Shown: positions 1 to 8,450 of the stretch, one piece after another
Layout: each line of letters opens with the position of its first letter
Numbering within the stretch: position 1 is the stretch's first letter
Assembly (NCBI GenBank): GCA_947378245.1
Contig: CANCJF010000002.1
Coordinates: 1-60,839, forward strand
Direction of reading: 5' to 3'
Source of the DNA: Bacteroidota bacterium
GTDB taxonomy: Bacteria; Bacteroidota; Bacteroidia; Flavobacteriales_D; Crocinitomicaceae
Length of the DNA: 60,839 nucleotides
Translations under genes and position numbers: made by a program
The notes under the pieces: generated by a model
The model's input: the letters and a program-made list of their open reading frames with translations, nothing else
Told to the model about the DNA's origin: nothing
Databases searched by the model: none

Positions 1-5
1 CGGCG

Positions 6-25
6 TAATGGACATTTTTTAGGCT
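6..25 (+). repeat. Left terminal inverted repeat of the IS
   Basis: TAATGGACATTTTTTAGGCT is the exact reverse complement of the right-end copies at 1164-1183 and 1204-1223. Confidence 0.85.
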
Positions 26-84
26 AAAAACCTCTACAACCCTTATTATAACTACGTTTGAAGCAAATCAAATACTTTGAATAA

Positions 85-990
85 AAAAAATGCTTTTACT
101 GTGGTAAGGGATTTACCAAGAAAAATGGACTCGTAAAAGGTGTTCAGCTATACAAATGTGGAAATTGTGGCAAACAATTTTTAGGTGGAAATCGTATTAG
201 TAATGAAAATATTTGGTCAGATTATGTTTTTGGAAAACAAACGTATGCTCAATTATCTGAAAAGTATTCTTGTTCAATAAAAACAGTACAGAGACGTTTA
301 GACCAAATTTCTGTTTCCCTGAAAAAGAAGAATCCGAGGAAAATAATTGTATTAACAGATACAACTTATTGGGGGCGAGTTTTTGGATTAATGCTTTTTA
401 AAGATGCACTTACAAAAGAAAACTTGTTGAAATATTATGTGAAATCAGAAACAAACGCACTTTATATTCAAGGAATTGAAGAATTAAAAACGCAAGGTTT
501 TGAAGTTATAGCAATTGTTTGTGATGGAAGAAAAGGTTTGATTACGAGCTTTAAAGATATACCCGTTCAGATGTGTCAATTTCATCAATCAGCAATAATT
601 AGACGCTATTTAACTAAGAAGCCGAAATTAAAAGCAGCGCAAGAATTAATGGAAGTAGTTGATTTACTTACCAAAACAGATAAAGAATCATTTATTGGAG
701 CATTATCTACGTGGTTTGATAAATGGGAACTATTTTTGAATGAAAGAACCATAAATGAAAATACACAGAAAAGCTTTTATACACATAAAAAACTTAGAAG
801 TGCATATAGAAGTTTGAAAAATAATCTTCCTTGGTTGTTTACTTGGTATGATAATTATGACTTACAAATTCCAAACACTACAAATGCTATTGACGGACAT
901 TTTTCTGATCTAAAAAACAAATTAAGGAATCATAATGGGTTATCAATGGAAAGAAAAAAGAAATTCATAGATGAGTTTTTAAAGGCATAA
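85..990 (+). CDS. IS256-family-like transposase with N-terminal zinc ribbon
   Basis: The open frame gives about 301 codons, close to the usual length for zinc-ribbon IS256/IS1249-like transposases. Residues 3-28 hold a CFYC...CGNC zinc ribbon. Candidate catalytic acidic residues are the D of LTDTTYW, the D of IVCDGRKGL and the region TNAIDGHFSDLK. The third position is usually E in related enzymes but reads D here. A CxxH motif (CQFH) follows the second D, as in the IS256 family. No ATG, GTG or TTG opens the frame: a stop lies at 82-84 just before it, and the first in-frame ATG is at 391, inside the catalytic domain. An A8 run at 83-90 could mark a one-base loss that cut off a TTG start at 77. 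The copy may be inactive or may start at a non-standard codon. Confidence 0.8.
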   Translation, partial: KKCFYCGKGFTKKNGLVKGVQLYKCGNCGKQFLGGNRISNENIWSDYVFGKQTYAQLSEKYSCSIKTVQRRLDQISVSLKKKNPRKIIVLTDTTYWGRVFGLMLFKDALTKENLLKYYVKSETNALYIQGIEELKTQGFEVIAIVCDGRKGLITSFKDIPVQMCQFHQSAIIRRYLTKKPKLKAAQELMEVVDLLTKTDKESFIGALSTWFDKWELFLNERTINENTQKSFYTHKKLRSAYRSLKNNLPWLFTWYDNYDLQIPNTTNAIDGHFSDLKNKLRNHNGLSMERKKKFIDEFLKA

Positions 991-1163
991 TGTTCTCAAA
1001 AAATGTGATGGAATATTGTAAAAATATCCACCACATTCATTTTCATCGAACGTTAAACCTATCCCTATTCAGGTTGCTCTCCAGCATTGCCTGCTTCCGT
1101 TTTGGAATAACATTTAAAGTTCTGAAAAAATAATATACGATTTCATATAGAATAAAAATAAAG

Positions 1164-1183
1164 AGCCTAAAAAATGTCCATTA
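1164..1183 (-). repeat. Right terminal inverted repeat, first copy
   Basis: AGCCTAAAAAATGTCCATTA is a perfect inverted match to 6-25. It is followed 20 bp later by a second identical copy. Confidence 0.85.
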
Positions 1184-1203
1184 GAGAGCAACATCTAAAA
1201 ATC

Positions 1204-1223
1204 AGCCTAAAAAATGTCCATTA
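1204..1223 (-). repeat. Right terminal inverted repeat, second copy
   Basis: This is an identical 20-bp copy in the same orientation as 1164-1183, with a 20-bp spacer between them. It could be the relic of an earlier insertion or an alternative outer end of the element. Confidence 0.75.
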
Positions 1224-1274
1224 TATCAAAAAAACATTTAAGGTGATTATTTTTAAGCAGATGATGTAGAAGTA

Positions 1275-1333
1275 TTAACTTCATTGCTACTTCGCTATAC
1301 AAACCCGCTCCGCTGAATTTGTAATCCTGCGGC
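1275..1333. repeat. REP-like element downstream of the RAYT gene
   Basis: The block starts with TTAACTTCATTGCTACTTCG (1275-1294). It continues with a 30-bp segment at 1304-1333 containing CCCGCTCCGCTG and AATCCTGCGGC. The 30-bp segment recurs in inverted orientation with one mismatch at 2058-2087. Its CCGC and GCGG ends can pair as a short stem. Its placement on both sides of a RAYT transposase is typical of REP elements. Confidence 0.7.
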
Positions 1334-1373
1334 ACATTCAATTAAAATTCACCAAAAAAATTTACAACATCTC

Positions 1374-1943
1374 TCAATAAGTCACCAACATTTGACTGAT
1401 TACTTCTACTTCCAAAACACTTTCTATGTCCTGATAATTACTTGCAGATGAATACTTCCAATGATATCCTTCATTAACATAACCTGCTTTCACAGGGTTG
1501 TTATGTATGTAATTAATTTTCTCCCAAGTAAATTTAGGACTATAAATTTCTATCGCGTGATTTCCAACTTGCCAAAATTTATAGTATTTATGTTTCACAC
1601 TTTGTTCTGCTTCATTTTCAAATAATTTCAACATCCATTCACGTCGACTTTCGGGTTCGTTTTGAATCTGAAAAAGTATCTTTTTGGAAGTAAACTTTTT
1701 GAAATCTCGAATCACATCTTTCAATTCAAAAGGTTCATTCGTATTGACCAACATGTGAATGTGATTACTCATAATACAATAGGCAAAAATATTCAAACCC
1801 TTTGCTTTCTGACAATATTTTAACGATTCAATAATTGCATCACAATGATTTTTTCGTGTGAAGACGTCGACCCAATTTACTGCCGTCATGGTGATGTAAT
1901 AGGTCTTATTTTCTTTGATGTTTTGCTTAACTCCTTGTTCCAT
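1374..1943 (-). CDS. REP-associated tyrosine transposase (RAYT, Y1/IS200-like)
   Basis: This 189-residue protein is a single-strand DNA endonuclease of the HUH/Y1 class, of the kind that mobilises or maintains REP elements. The HUH pair is visible as His61 and His63 in MSNHIHMLV. The likely catalytic tyrosine is Tyr145, in YIHNNPVKAGY. The N-terminal YYITMTAVNW strand and the C-terminal WKYSSASNY are typical of the family. The length is full for a RAYT and no internal stop is present. The start ATG is at 1943. It is flanked by inverted REP-like copies at 1304-1333 and 2058-2087, which are probably its substrates. It shows no promoter I can name. Confidence 0.88.
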   Translation of the reverse strand: MEQGVKQNIKENKTYYITMTAVNWVDVFTRKNHCDAIIESLKYCQKAKGLNIFAYCIMSNHIHMLVNTNEPFELKDVIRDFKKFTSKKILFQIQNEPESRREWMLKLFENEAEQSVKHKYYKFWQVGNHAIEIYSPKFTWEKINYIHNNPVKAGYVNEGYHWKYSSASNYQDIESVLEVEVISQMLVTY

Positions 1944-2006
1944 GTACTTGAAGTTAAGAAAATATAGTAGATAATAAAAATGGTTATAAATGATTTTTTA
2001 GAATGA

Positions 2007-2087
2007 TTAACTCGTTGTTACTTCGCGATAATAATAAAACTGAACGTGGAAGAAAGAGCCGCAGGATTACAAATCCAGCGGAGCGGG
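2007..2087. repeat. REP-like element upstream of the RAYT gene
   Basis: TTAACTCGTTGTTACTTCG at 2007-2025 parallels the block at 1275-1294 in the same orientation. The 30-bp segment at 2058-2087 (GCCGCAGGATTACAAAT followed by CCAGCGGAGCGGG) is the inverted copy of 1304-1333. It fuses directly into the reading frame of the toxin remnant that follows. Confidence 0.7.
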
Positions 2088-2318
2088 AAAAAATACAAAT
2101 TAGGAAATGAATTTTTTTCTTGTGCGCTGAAACAAATGAAGCGTTTAAAGAATGATTTTTTACTCTACGAAATTAAATATCAAAACGTAAGATGTGTCAG
2201 TATTGACCGTTTCCCCTATCTAATTCATTACACTATCAATGAAAATGAAAAAGTAGTTTTTATTAATGCTGTAATTGGAATGAGTCAGGATCCCGAAACT
2301 CATTGGGGAAAACGATAA
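2046..2318 (+). pseudogene. RelE/ParE-type toxin remnant, 5' end replaced by REP sequence
   Basis: From about residue 19 the frame reads like the C-terminal two thirds of a RelE/ParE-superfamily toxin. It has a LGNEFF helix, then an IKYQNVRCVSIDRFPYLIHY strand region and an ending with MSQDPETHW. Such toxins are usually about 95-100 residues and begin about 25-30 residues earlier. Here the first 14 or so codons, from a GTG at 2046, are simply the translated REP element at 2058-2087. The original N-terminus, including the first helix, is therefore missing. No antitoxin gene is next to it. It is most likely a non-functional relic created by REP insertion or recombination. Expression as a fusion cannot be excluded, because the frame is open. 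Confidence 0.65.
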
Positions 2319-2339
2319 ATTACAAAAAGTAAATTTCTC

Positions 2340-2615
2340 TCAAAAAATAACAGCATAGCTGTTTTGCAGCTCAAATACATAGGAACGAATAATAAGAAAA
2401 TCAGGTAGCTCAATTGCGCACTTTAAAAGTGCCTTTATAACATCAAATAGATATATCAATCCTATAATAATCATTCCTATTGAAACAACATAACCTCTTA
2501 TATGAGAAATATATCCAAATGAAAATGTTGCTTTTTTATGTTCTTCATCTTTGACACTAAGAAATAAAACAAATATACCGACAATTAAACAAAAACCACT
2601 TCTAATAAAATCCAT
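2340..2615 (-). CDS. Small hypothetical membrane protein
   Basis: This 91-residue product starts at an ATG at 2615. Two hydrophobic segments are visible, at about residues 6-21 (CLIVGIFVLFLS) and 43-64 (VVSIGMIIIGLIYLF). Between them is a charged loop, DEEHKKA. I do not recognise a family. It is isolated between the accessory region and the nuo terminator, with no operon partner and no recognisable promoter, and it faces the toxin remnant. It may be a real small gene or a chance open frame, but the membrane-like composition favours coding. Confidence 0.5.
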   Translation of the reverse strand: MDFIRSGFCLIVGIFVLFLSVKDEEHKKATFSFGYISHIRGYVVSIGMIIIGLIYLFDVIKALLKCAIELPDFLIIRSYVFELQNSYAVIF

Positions 2616-2735
2616 TTACATAAGTTTTTTAAAGTTAAAATTAATTTTTTTTGATTGAAAAACACACATGTAAGAAAATTATACTCCGCTAGAAATGTTT
2701 CCCAGCGACACAATTCTCTAAAATTCTAACTTCAC

Positions 2736-2767
2736 AAAAAACCCGTAACAACATACATCGCTACGGG
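2736..2767 (-). terminator. Intrinsic terminator of the nuo operon
   Basis: Read on the minus strand, CCCGTA and TACGGG pair around a 14-nt loop (2742-2747 with 2762-2767). A run of six T follows. It sits about 75 bp downstream of the nuoN stop. Confidence 0.65.
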
Positions 2768-2841
2768 AAATTATCATTCAATATTTTTAGGAATAACTTA
2801 ACCAGTCATTCCGTAACTCGTCACTCTTAACTCCTCACTTA

Positions 2842-4212
2842 TTACCATCCCCCACTCATCAAATCAGGAAAAATTCCTAACGCAACAGTAAACAAAATAC
2901 AAAGTATCAATACCAATTTAACAGTACCATTCATCGGAATAACCTCTTCGCTTTCTCCTTTAAACATCGTTACGATTAAACGGAAATAGTAATAAATACT
3001 GATTGCAGAACCAATTAACGCTACTACCACTAAACCAATTCCGTGATTTTCTAAATACGAAGTAAACAAATAGTATTTTCCGAAGAATCCTGCGAATGGT
3101 GGGATACCAGCCAAAGACAACATAGAAATAATCGTTGCTAACGCTAATAAAGGATTTTTCTTCCCTAGGCCTTCAAAAGAACTAAAGTTTGTATCTCCTT
3201 TAGCATTTAAAACTAACGTAATTATTGCAAAGGCTGCGATGGTTGCGACAGAATAAGCTAGGGTATAATAAACAAGCGCATTTCCACCTGAAGCGTTATT
3301 TGCTAAAATCGCTAATAACAAATACCCTGCATGCGAAATACCAGAATAAGCCAACATACGTTTTGCTGATGATTGGAAGACTGCAATTAGATTTCCTAAA
3401 ATAATCGTGATACCTGCGATATACGATAAGGTACATTCCCAAGCGATACTTTGCGATGCGAAACTAACAGTAAACAATTTGTAAAACGCAGCAATCGCAG
3501 CTGTCTTAACAATCGTAGACATTAAACTTGTCACTTGAATTGGCGCTCCATCATATACATCCGGTGCCCAAAAATGAAACGGTACTGCTGAAATTTTAAA
3601 GGATAAACCAATTACTAATAAGGTAATCCCTGTATACACTAATTCTAAATGCTCCGGACTATTTTCCATGTACATTTTGATTTCAGCTATATCAAACGTA
3701 GCTGTAGCTCCGTAAATGAAAGCAATACCCATCAACAAGAAACCAGTTGCAAAAGCCCCCATCAAAAAGTATTTCATCGAGGACTCATTGGAAGCTAAAT
3801 CTCCTTTTTTACTACCTGCCATTACATACATACAGATAGATAAAATTTCAATTCCGATAAACAACATCGTTACATTGTTATACGACACCATGCATACAGC
3901 TCCAACCAATGCAAACAAGATCAAGGTTGTTTTATCTGCAATATGCTCGCTATCATCAAAAATTGGCGCTGAAGACAAGAACCATAAAATGGCTGTCAAT
4001 ACCAATACAGCAATGAATGAAATTGATAAATTATCAAAATTTACCATGTTTGAGAATTGCAATGGCGTTGGATTATCCCATTCTAAAAAGGTAATTCCAA
4101 GCGTTAAGATCAATCCTACAATGGTTAACTTATAAATATACTTTTTGAAATTTAGTATTTCAGATACGATTCCTAAAATACCTAATCCACTTATTAATAG
4201 TAATGCTTTCAT
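2842..4212 (-). CDS. nuoN: NADH-quinone oxidoreductase subunit N
   Basis: This is one of the three antiporter-like proton-pumping subunits in the membrane arm of complex I. The 456-residue product is hydrophobic throughout, with roughly 13-14 transmembrane segments. It carries the Proton_antipo_M signature in the stretch FKISAVPFHFWAPDVYDGAP, followed by an STIVKTAA helix whose lysine is a conserved proton-path residue in the family. Length is normal. It is the last gene of the nuo operon, 23 bp after nuoM, and the terminator hairpin follows it at 2736-2767. Confidence 0.96.
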   Translation of the reverse strand: MKALLLISGLGILGIVSEILNFKKYIYKLTIVGLILTLGITFLEWDNPTPLQFSNMVNFDNLSISFIAVLVLTAILWFLSSAPIFDDSEHIADKTTLILFALVGAVCMVSYNNVTMLFIGIEILSICMYVMAGSKKGDLASNESSMKYFLMGAFATGFLLMGIAFIYGATATFDIAEIKMYMENSPEHLELVYTGITLLVIGLSFKISAVPFHFWAPDVYDGAPIQVTSLMSTIVKTAAIAAFYKLFTVSFASQSIAWECTLSYIAGITIILGNLIAVFQSSAKRMLAYSGISHAGYLLLAILANNASGGNALVYYTLAYSVATIAAFAIITLVLNAKGDTNFSSFEGLGKKNPLLALATIISMLSLAGIPPFAGFFGKYYLFTSYLENHGIGLVVVALIGSAISIYYYFRLIVTMFKGESEEVIPMNGTVKLVLILCILFTVALGIFPDLMSGGW

Positions 4213-4235
4213 AATTATGTAATTTCCGTTAGGAC

Positions 4236-5696
4236 TTATTTAATTGTAACTTCCATGATTGTGAACAAATTCTTCACTGCTGGAGTAATAACGTCTAATA
4301 ATGGTTTTGGATAAACCCCCATCACAAAAATCAAAACGATAAGTGGGAATAAAATCACTTTCTCCTGCCATACTAAATCGAAAAATTTATCAGATACAGT
4401 CGACTTATCTCCTAGAATGGATACTTGGTAACTTTTCAACATATAAACAGCACCTAATATAGTAGATAAACCAGCAAAACCTGCTAACCAACCGTTGTAC
4501 TCATACACACCTACTAACAATAAAAACTCTCCAATAAATCCACTTGTCAAAGGTAACGCGATACTCGCCATCATGATAATCATGAAAGAGGTTGCATATA
4601 CTGGAGCAACTGATCTAATTCCACCAAGTTCGTTCAACTGTCTTGTATTCGTACGATTTACTAAGATATCCACAACATAGAATAATCCTACTGCAGAAAT
4701 ACCATGTGCAAACATTTGAACTACTGCTCCCGAAATACCATTGTAAGTCATACTAAATACACCTGCTGCAATTAAACCTACGTGAGCTGCAGAAGAATAT
4801 GCAATCAAACGTTTGTAATCTTTTTGGAACATCGCTAACAAGGATGCGTAAATAACTCCTATCACAGCCAAAGTAATCGCTATGTGTGCATTATCATTCA
4901 CTCCCATTGGTACGATTGGCAACAATATTTTAAGTGCACCATAAACACCCATTTTTGACATGACTCCAGATAATAACATCGTCCCTGGTGTAGGAGCATC
5001 CGTGTAGGTATCAGCCAACCAAGAATGAAATGGGAAAATCGGCATCTTAATTGCAAAAGCAAAAAACAACATCCAAAACACCCAATTCTGTGTTCCCTCT
5101 GTCAATTGCAAATCATACAATGCTTGTAAGGAGAAATTGTGAGGAAGTGGTGTTTGTAAATACAAATAAATTAACGCTGCTAACATTAACAAACTTCCTG
5201 CTAAAGTATAGATGAAGAATTTGAAAGTGATACGGATACGATCTGCACCTCCCCACAATAAGGCGATGAAGTAAATTGGTAATAAAGCAATTTCCCAGAA
5301 GATGTAAAATAAAAACGCATCTTGCGAAGTAAATACCCCTATCAATCCAAATTGCATTAACATCATCAACGCATACAAAGTAGATGGGTTTTTATACGTG
5401 TTGCGATTTGCAACCATAATAATAAATGGCATCAATAAAGTTGTCAATAGTACCAAAATCAAACTGATTCCATCCATACCAACATGGAAATTGATTCCCA
5501 TTCCTTTTATCCAAGGAATGTTCGTCACATATTGTGCAAGCACTTGTTTTTTATCAAATTGAACAAACGCTGTTACGCCTAATACAAGTTGAACTAAACT
5601 TGCACCAAGAGCGATTTTCTTAACGTTTTCTCCTTTTAGAAAGAATAATAATATTCCTATAACTAACGGGAAAAATAAAAGTGTAGTAGTTATCAT
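4236..5696 (-). CDS. nuoM: NADH-quinone oxidoreductase subunit M
   Basis: This is the second antiporter-like subunit of complex I, with 486 residues and about 14 transmembrane helices. A conserved glutamate of helix 5 is seen in FYIFWEIALLPIYF. The family signature follows in FAIKMPIFPFHSWLADTYTD and LLSGVMSKMGVYG, which contain the conserved lysines. It lies between nuoL (10 bp upstream) and nuoN in the conserved L-M-N order, so it is clearly cotranscribed. The ATG at 5696 fits the usual family start. Confidence 0.96.
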   Translation of the reverse strand: MITTTLLFFPLVIGILLFFLKGENVKKIALGASLVQLVLGVTAFVQFDKKQVLAQYVTNIPWIKGMGINFHVGMDGISLILVLLTTLLMPFIIMVANRNTYKNPSTLYALMMLMQFGLIGVFTSQDAFLFYIFWEIALLPIYFIALLWGGADRIRITFKFFIYTLAGSLLMLAALIYLYLQTPLPHNFSLQALYDLQLTEGTQNWVFWMLFFAFAIKMPIFPFHSWLADTYTDAPTPGTMLLSGVMSKMGVYGALKILLPIVPMGVNDNAHIAITLAVIGVIYASLLAMFQKDYKRLIAYSSAAHVGLIAAGVFSMTYNGISGAVVQMFAHGISAVGLFYVVDILVNRTNTRQLNELGGIRSVAPVYATSFMIIMMASIALPLTSGFIGEFLLLVGVYEYNGWLAGFAGLSTILGAVYMLKSYQVSILGDKSTVSDKFFDLVWQEKVILFPLIVLIFVMGVYPKPLLDVITPAVKNLFTIMEVTIK

Positions 5697-5706
5697 TCTC
5701 TGTTTG

Positions 5707-7614
5707 TTATTTGTTAAATAAATTAAGTGCTAATATTACCAAGATTCCAATAACCATCGCGAAGATGTAGAAACCTGTATTTCCTGTTTGTAGTTTACGC
5801 GCTTGACCACTAATAAACAAAACCAATTTTCCAATCCCATTTACGATAGCATCTACTCCTTTTAATTCTAAGAATTTGTAAGAAAAACTTGCTAATCCAT
5901 TCAATGGTTTAACGATAATAGCGTTATAGAATTCATCTACATAGTATTTGTTAGCCAACAAACGAGGAATAAATCCTTGTTTCACGCTATCATCTGCAGG
6001 AACAAATCCTTTCGTTACAAATTTGTTACGTGCAAATAAAATCATCAAAATGGTAATCGTAACCGTTACACCCATCAAAACATATTCTGTAGAATGTGAT
6101 AATTTATGACCATGTGCATAAATTTCAGACTCTTTAAATACTGGAGCTAAGAAATGTTCTAACCAATGATTTCCGCCTAATACATGAGGTATTCCGATAA
6201 AACCTGCTACAACAGCTAAAACTGAAAGAATAACCAATGGAATGGTCATTGTTTTTGGAGATTCATGTAAATGATGTTTTTGATCTTCTGTACCTCTAAA
6301 CGTACCCATGAATGTTAAGTAGAACAAACGGAACATATAGAAAGTGGTCATCATCGAACCTAACACACCCAATACCCAGAAAATTGGATTTACTTGAAAT
6401 GCATGTGCTAAAATTTCGTCCTTTGAAAAGAATCCTGAAAATGGAGGAATACCAGAAATAGCGATTGTACCAACTAAGAATGTCATGTAGGTAATTGGAA
6501 CGTATTTTTTCAATCCACCCATTTTACGAATATCTTGTTCTCCGCCCATAGCATGTATTACACTACCAGCACCCAAGAATAATAATGCTTTAAAAAATGC
6601 ATGTGTAATCAAATGAAAGACACCACCCGTAAAAGCACCTACCCCTAATGCTAAGAACATATATCCTAACTGACTCACGGTAGAATAAGCCAATACTTTT
6701 TTAATGTCGTTTTGGAAAATACCAATCGTTGCAGCAAAAACAGCAGTTGCACCACCAATAATTGCTACAAATCCAAGAGTGTCTGGAGTAAGACTATACA
6801 AAATGTTTGAACGAGCAATCATGTAAACCCCTGCAGTAACCATCGTTGCTGCGTGTATCAATGCGGAAACTGGAGTTGGCCCTGCCATCGCATCTGGTAA
6901 CCAAGTGTACAATGGAATCTGAGCACTTTTACCCATTGCTCCAACAAATAATAACAACGTAATTGCTACAATTGTTGGATCATTTTCTGTAAAATTTAAC
7001 GCTCCTCCAAATACACCACTGTATTGAATCGTACCAAAAGTAGTGTAGATTAAGAAGATTCCTAAAATAAATCCTAAATCCCCGATACGGTTTACGATAA
7101 AGGCTTTTTTCGCAGCATCGTTATATGGTTGATTTTTGAACCAGAATCCAATTAACAAGTAAGATGCTAAACCTACACCTTCCCAACCTGCAAACATTAC
7201 TAAGTAATTGTCTCCAAGCACTAACAACAACATGAAGAATACAAATAAGTTCAGGTAAGAGAAGAACTTCGCGTACCCTTCATCATCGTGCATATACCCC
7301 ATAGAATATAAATGAATCAAAAATCCGACACCTGTAATGATTAACAACATAATTGATGTCAATGAATCGACTAAGAAAGCAATATTCACATGAAAATCTA
7401 CCGTTCCGATCCATTCAAAAAGCGTTACGGTTGTTGGTTTCCCATCACCACCTAACACATCAAAAAATACACCTAACGATAATACAAACGATCCAAAAAC
7501 CATTGCACTCGCAATGATACCTGCCAAACTTTTAGAAAAGTAGGATTTACCTAAACTAATAAGCAAAAAACCTACTAATGGTAAAAGTGGTACTAACCAA
7601 ATTAATTCCTTCAT
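5707..7614 (-). CDS. nuoL: NADH-quinone oxidoreductase subunit L
   Basis: This is the distal proton-pumping subunit, the largest of the antiporter-like trio, at 635 residues (normal length). Early helices include the motif MFAGWEGVGLASYLLIGFW. The pump core has SAQIPLYTWLPDAMAGPTPV and a following HAATMVTAGVYM helix. The last quarter, with a long amphipathic stretch and a final hydrophobic helix (YIFAMVIGILVILAL), fits the lateral helix HL that runs along the membrane arm. It starts 5 bp after nuoK. Confidence 0.96.
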   Translation of the reverse strand: MKELIWLVPLLPLVGFLLISLGKSYFSKSLAGIIASAMVFGSFVLSLGVFFDVLGGDGKPTTVTLFEWIGTVDFHVNIAFLVDSLTSIMLLIITGVGFLIHLYSMGYMHDDEGYAKFFSYLNLFVFFMLLLVLGDNYLVMFAGWEGVGLASYLLIGFWFKNQPYNDAAKKAFIVNRIGDLGFILGIFLIYTTFGTIQYSGVFGGALNFTENDPTIVAITLLLFVGAMGKSAQIPLYTWLPDAMAGPTPVSALIHAATMVTAGVYMIARSNILYSLTPDTLGFVAIIGGATAVFAATIGIFQNDIKKVLAYSTVSQLGYMFLALGVGAFTGGVFHLITHAFFKALLFLGAGSVIHAMGGEQDIRKMGGLKKYVPITYMTFLVGTIAISGIPPFSGFFSKDEILAHAFQVNPIFWVLGVLGSMMTTFYMFRLFYLTFMGTFRGTEDQKHHLHESPKTMTIPLVILSVLAVVAGFIGIPHVLGGNHWLEHFLAPVFKESEIYAHGHKLSHSTEYVLMGVTVTITILMILFARNKFVTKGFVPADDSVKQGFIPRLLANKYYVDEFYNAIIVKPLNGLASFSYKFLELKGVDAIVNGIGKLVLFISGQARKLQTGNTGFYIFAMVIGILVILALNLFNK

Positions 7615-7619
7615 CGTTC

Positions 7620-7937
7620 TTAAAATTTAAGTTTATTAAGAAACCCAACATCTGTTGTGTTTGTATTTCTGTGCATCATAATTAAAATGGAAAGTCCTAC
7701 CGCAACCTCAGCTGCTGCCACTGCCATTATAAAAAATACGAATACTTGTCCTGAACCATCTCCGTGATGAGCTGAAAAAGCCACCATCAATAAATTCACT
7801 GCATTTAACATCAACTCAATACACATAAAGATGATGATTGCATTTCTTCTTAATAGAACACCCATTACTCCAATAGAGAAAAGGATCACACTTACTAAGA
7901 TATAATGATTTAAAGGAATTGCTTGTAATGTTCCCAT
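7620..7937 (-). CDS. nuoK: NADH-quinone oxidoreductase subunit K
   Basis: This small three-helix membrane subunit of complex I has 105 residues, the usual length. The two conserved intramembrane glutamates of the family are visible in [15 protein letters not shown] and in [14 protein letters not shown]. They contribute to the proton path next to NuoJ and NuoN. The gene is separated from nuoJ by 3 bp and from nuoL by 5 bp, so translational coupling is likely. Confidence 0.96.
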   Translation of the reverse strand: MGTLQAIPLNHYILVSVILFSIGVMGVLLRRNAIIIFMCIELMLNAVNLLMVAFSAHHGDGSGQVFVFFIMAVAAAEVAVGLSILIMMHRNTNTTDVGFLNKLKF

Positions 7938-7940
7938 AGC

Positions 7941-8438
7941 TTATTTTTTAGTGTCTTTTTTACTTAACATAATCGCTCCAATCATTGCACTCAAAAGAAG
8001 TACCGATGAAATTTCAAAAGGTAAAGCAAACTCATTGAATAAGATTTTACCCAAGTTAGCGGTAACTCCAATTTCTGGATTGTCTTGAATTAAAGGCATT
8101 GTTTCTGCTTTATGAAACGTAGCAACTAATGTCAACATCAATAATCCTCCGGAAAGTACTCCTGCAAATTTTACCCAGTTCTTCTTTACTGGCTCTGCGT
8201 CTACATTCAAGTTCAAGAGCATTAATACATACAGGAATAATACCATAATTGCTCCGGCATATACAACAATGTGAACCACCGCTAAAAACTGAGCATTCAA
8301 TAATACATAGTGACCTGCAATAGCAAAGAATGTTAATACCAAGTATAACACGCTATGGATAGGATTTTTAGAAAATACTACCATCAACGCGGAAAGTATT
8401 GCTAAAAAGGATAGGAAATAAAATACGTACTGTGTCAT
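7941..8438 (-). CDS. nuoJ: NADH-quinone oxidoreductase subunit J
   Basis: This membrane subunit has five transmembrane helices. The start is placed at the ATG at 8438 (165 residues, beginning MTQYVFYFL). A TTG at 8450 would add only four residues and would abut the nuoI stop. The conserved core VLYLVLTFFAIAGHYVLL and the helix VHIVVYAGAIMVLFLYVLML are typical. The latter corresponds to the pi-bulge helix that couples quinone reduction to pumping. It lies between nuoI and nuoK in standard order. Confidence 0.94.
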   Translation of the reverse strand: MTQYVFYFLSFLAILSALMVVFSKNPIHSVLYLVLTFFAIAGHYVLLNAQFLAVVHIVVYAGAIMVLFLYVLMLLNLNVDAEPVKKNWVKFAGVLSGGLLMLTLVATFHKAETMPLIQDNPEIGVTANLGKILFNEFALPFEISSVLLLSAMIGAIMLSKKDTKK

Positions 8439-8450
8439 AGCTTCTATCAA

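Larger units (their letters stand above)
6..1183 (+). mobile_element. IS256-like (Zn-ribbon variant) insertion sequence
   Basis: The element is bounded by perfect 20-bp inverted repeats: TAATGGACATTTTTTAGGCT at 6-25 and its exact reverse complement at 1164-1183. A second copy of the right-end repeat lies at 1204-1223, so the outer boundary could also be 1223. The only gene inside is the transposase at 85-990. About 170 bp of non-coding DNA follows it before the right end. Only 5 bp of left flank is in the window, and it matches neither right flank, so no target duplication can be shown. The family assignment rests on the zinc ribbon and the DDE-type motifs of the transposase. Confidence 0.8.

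Noticed and set aside
2796-2838. Repeated GAGTT/GTGACGAGTT-like words downstream of nuoN, loosely resembling 52155-52180
   Set aside because: The matches are short and imperfect, so no repeat family can be claimed from two places.
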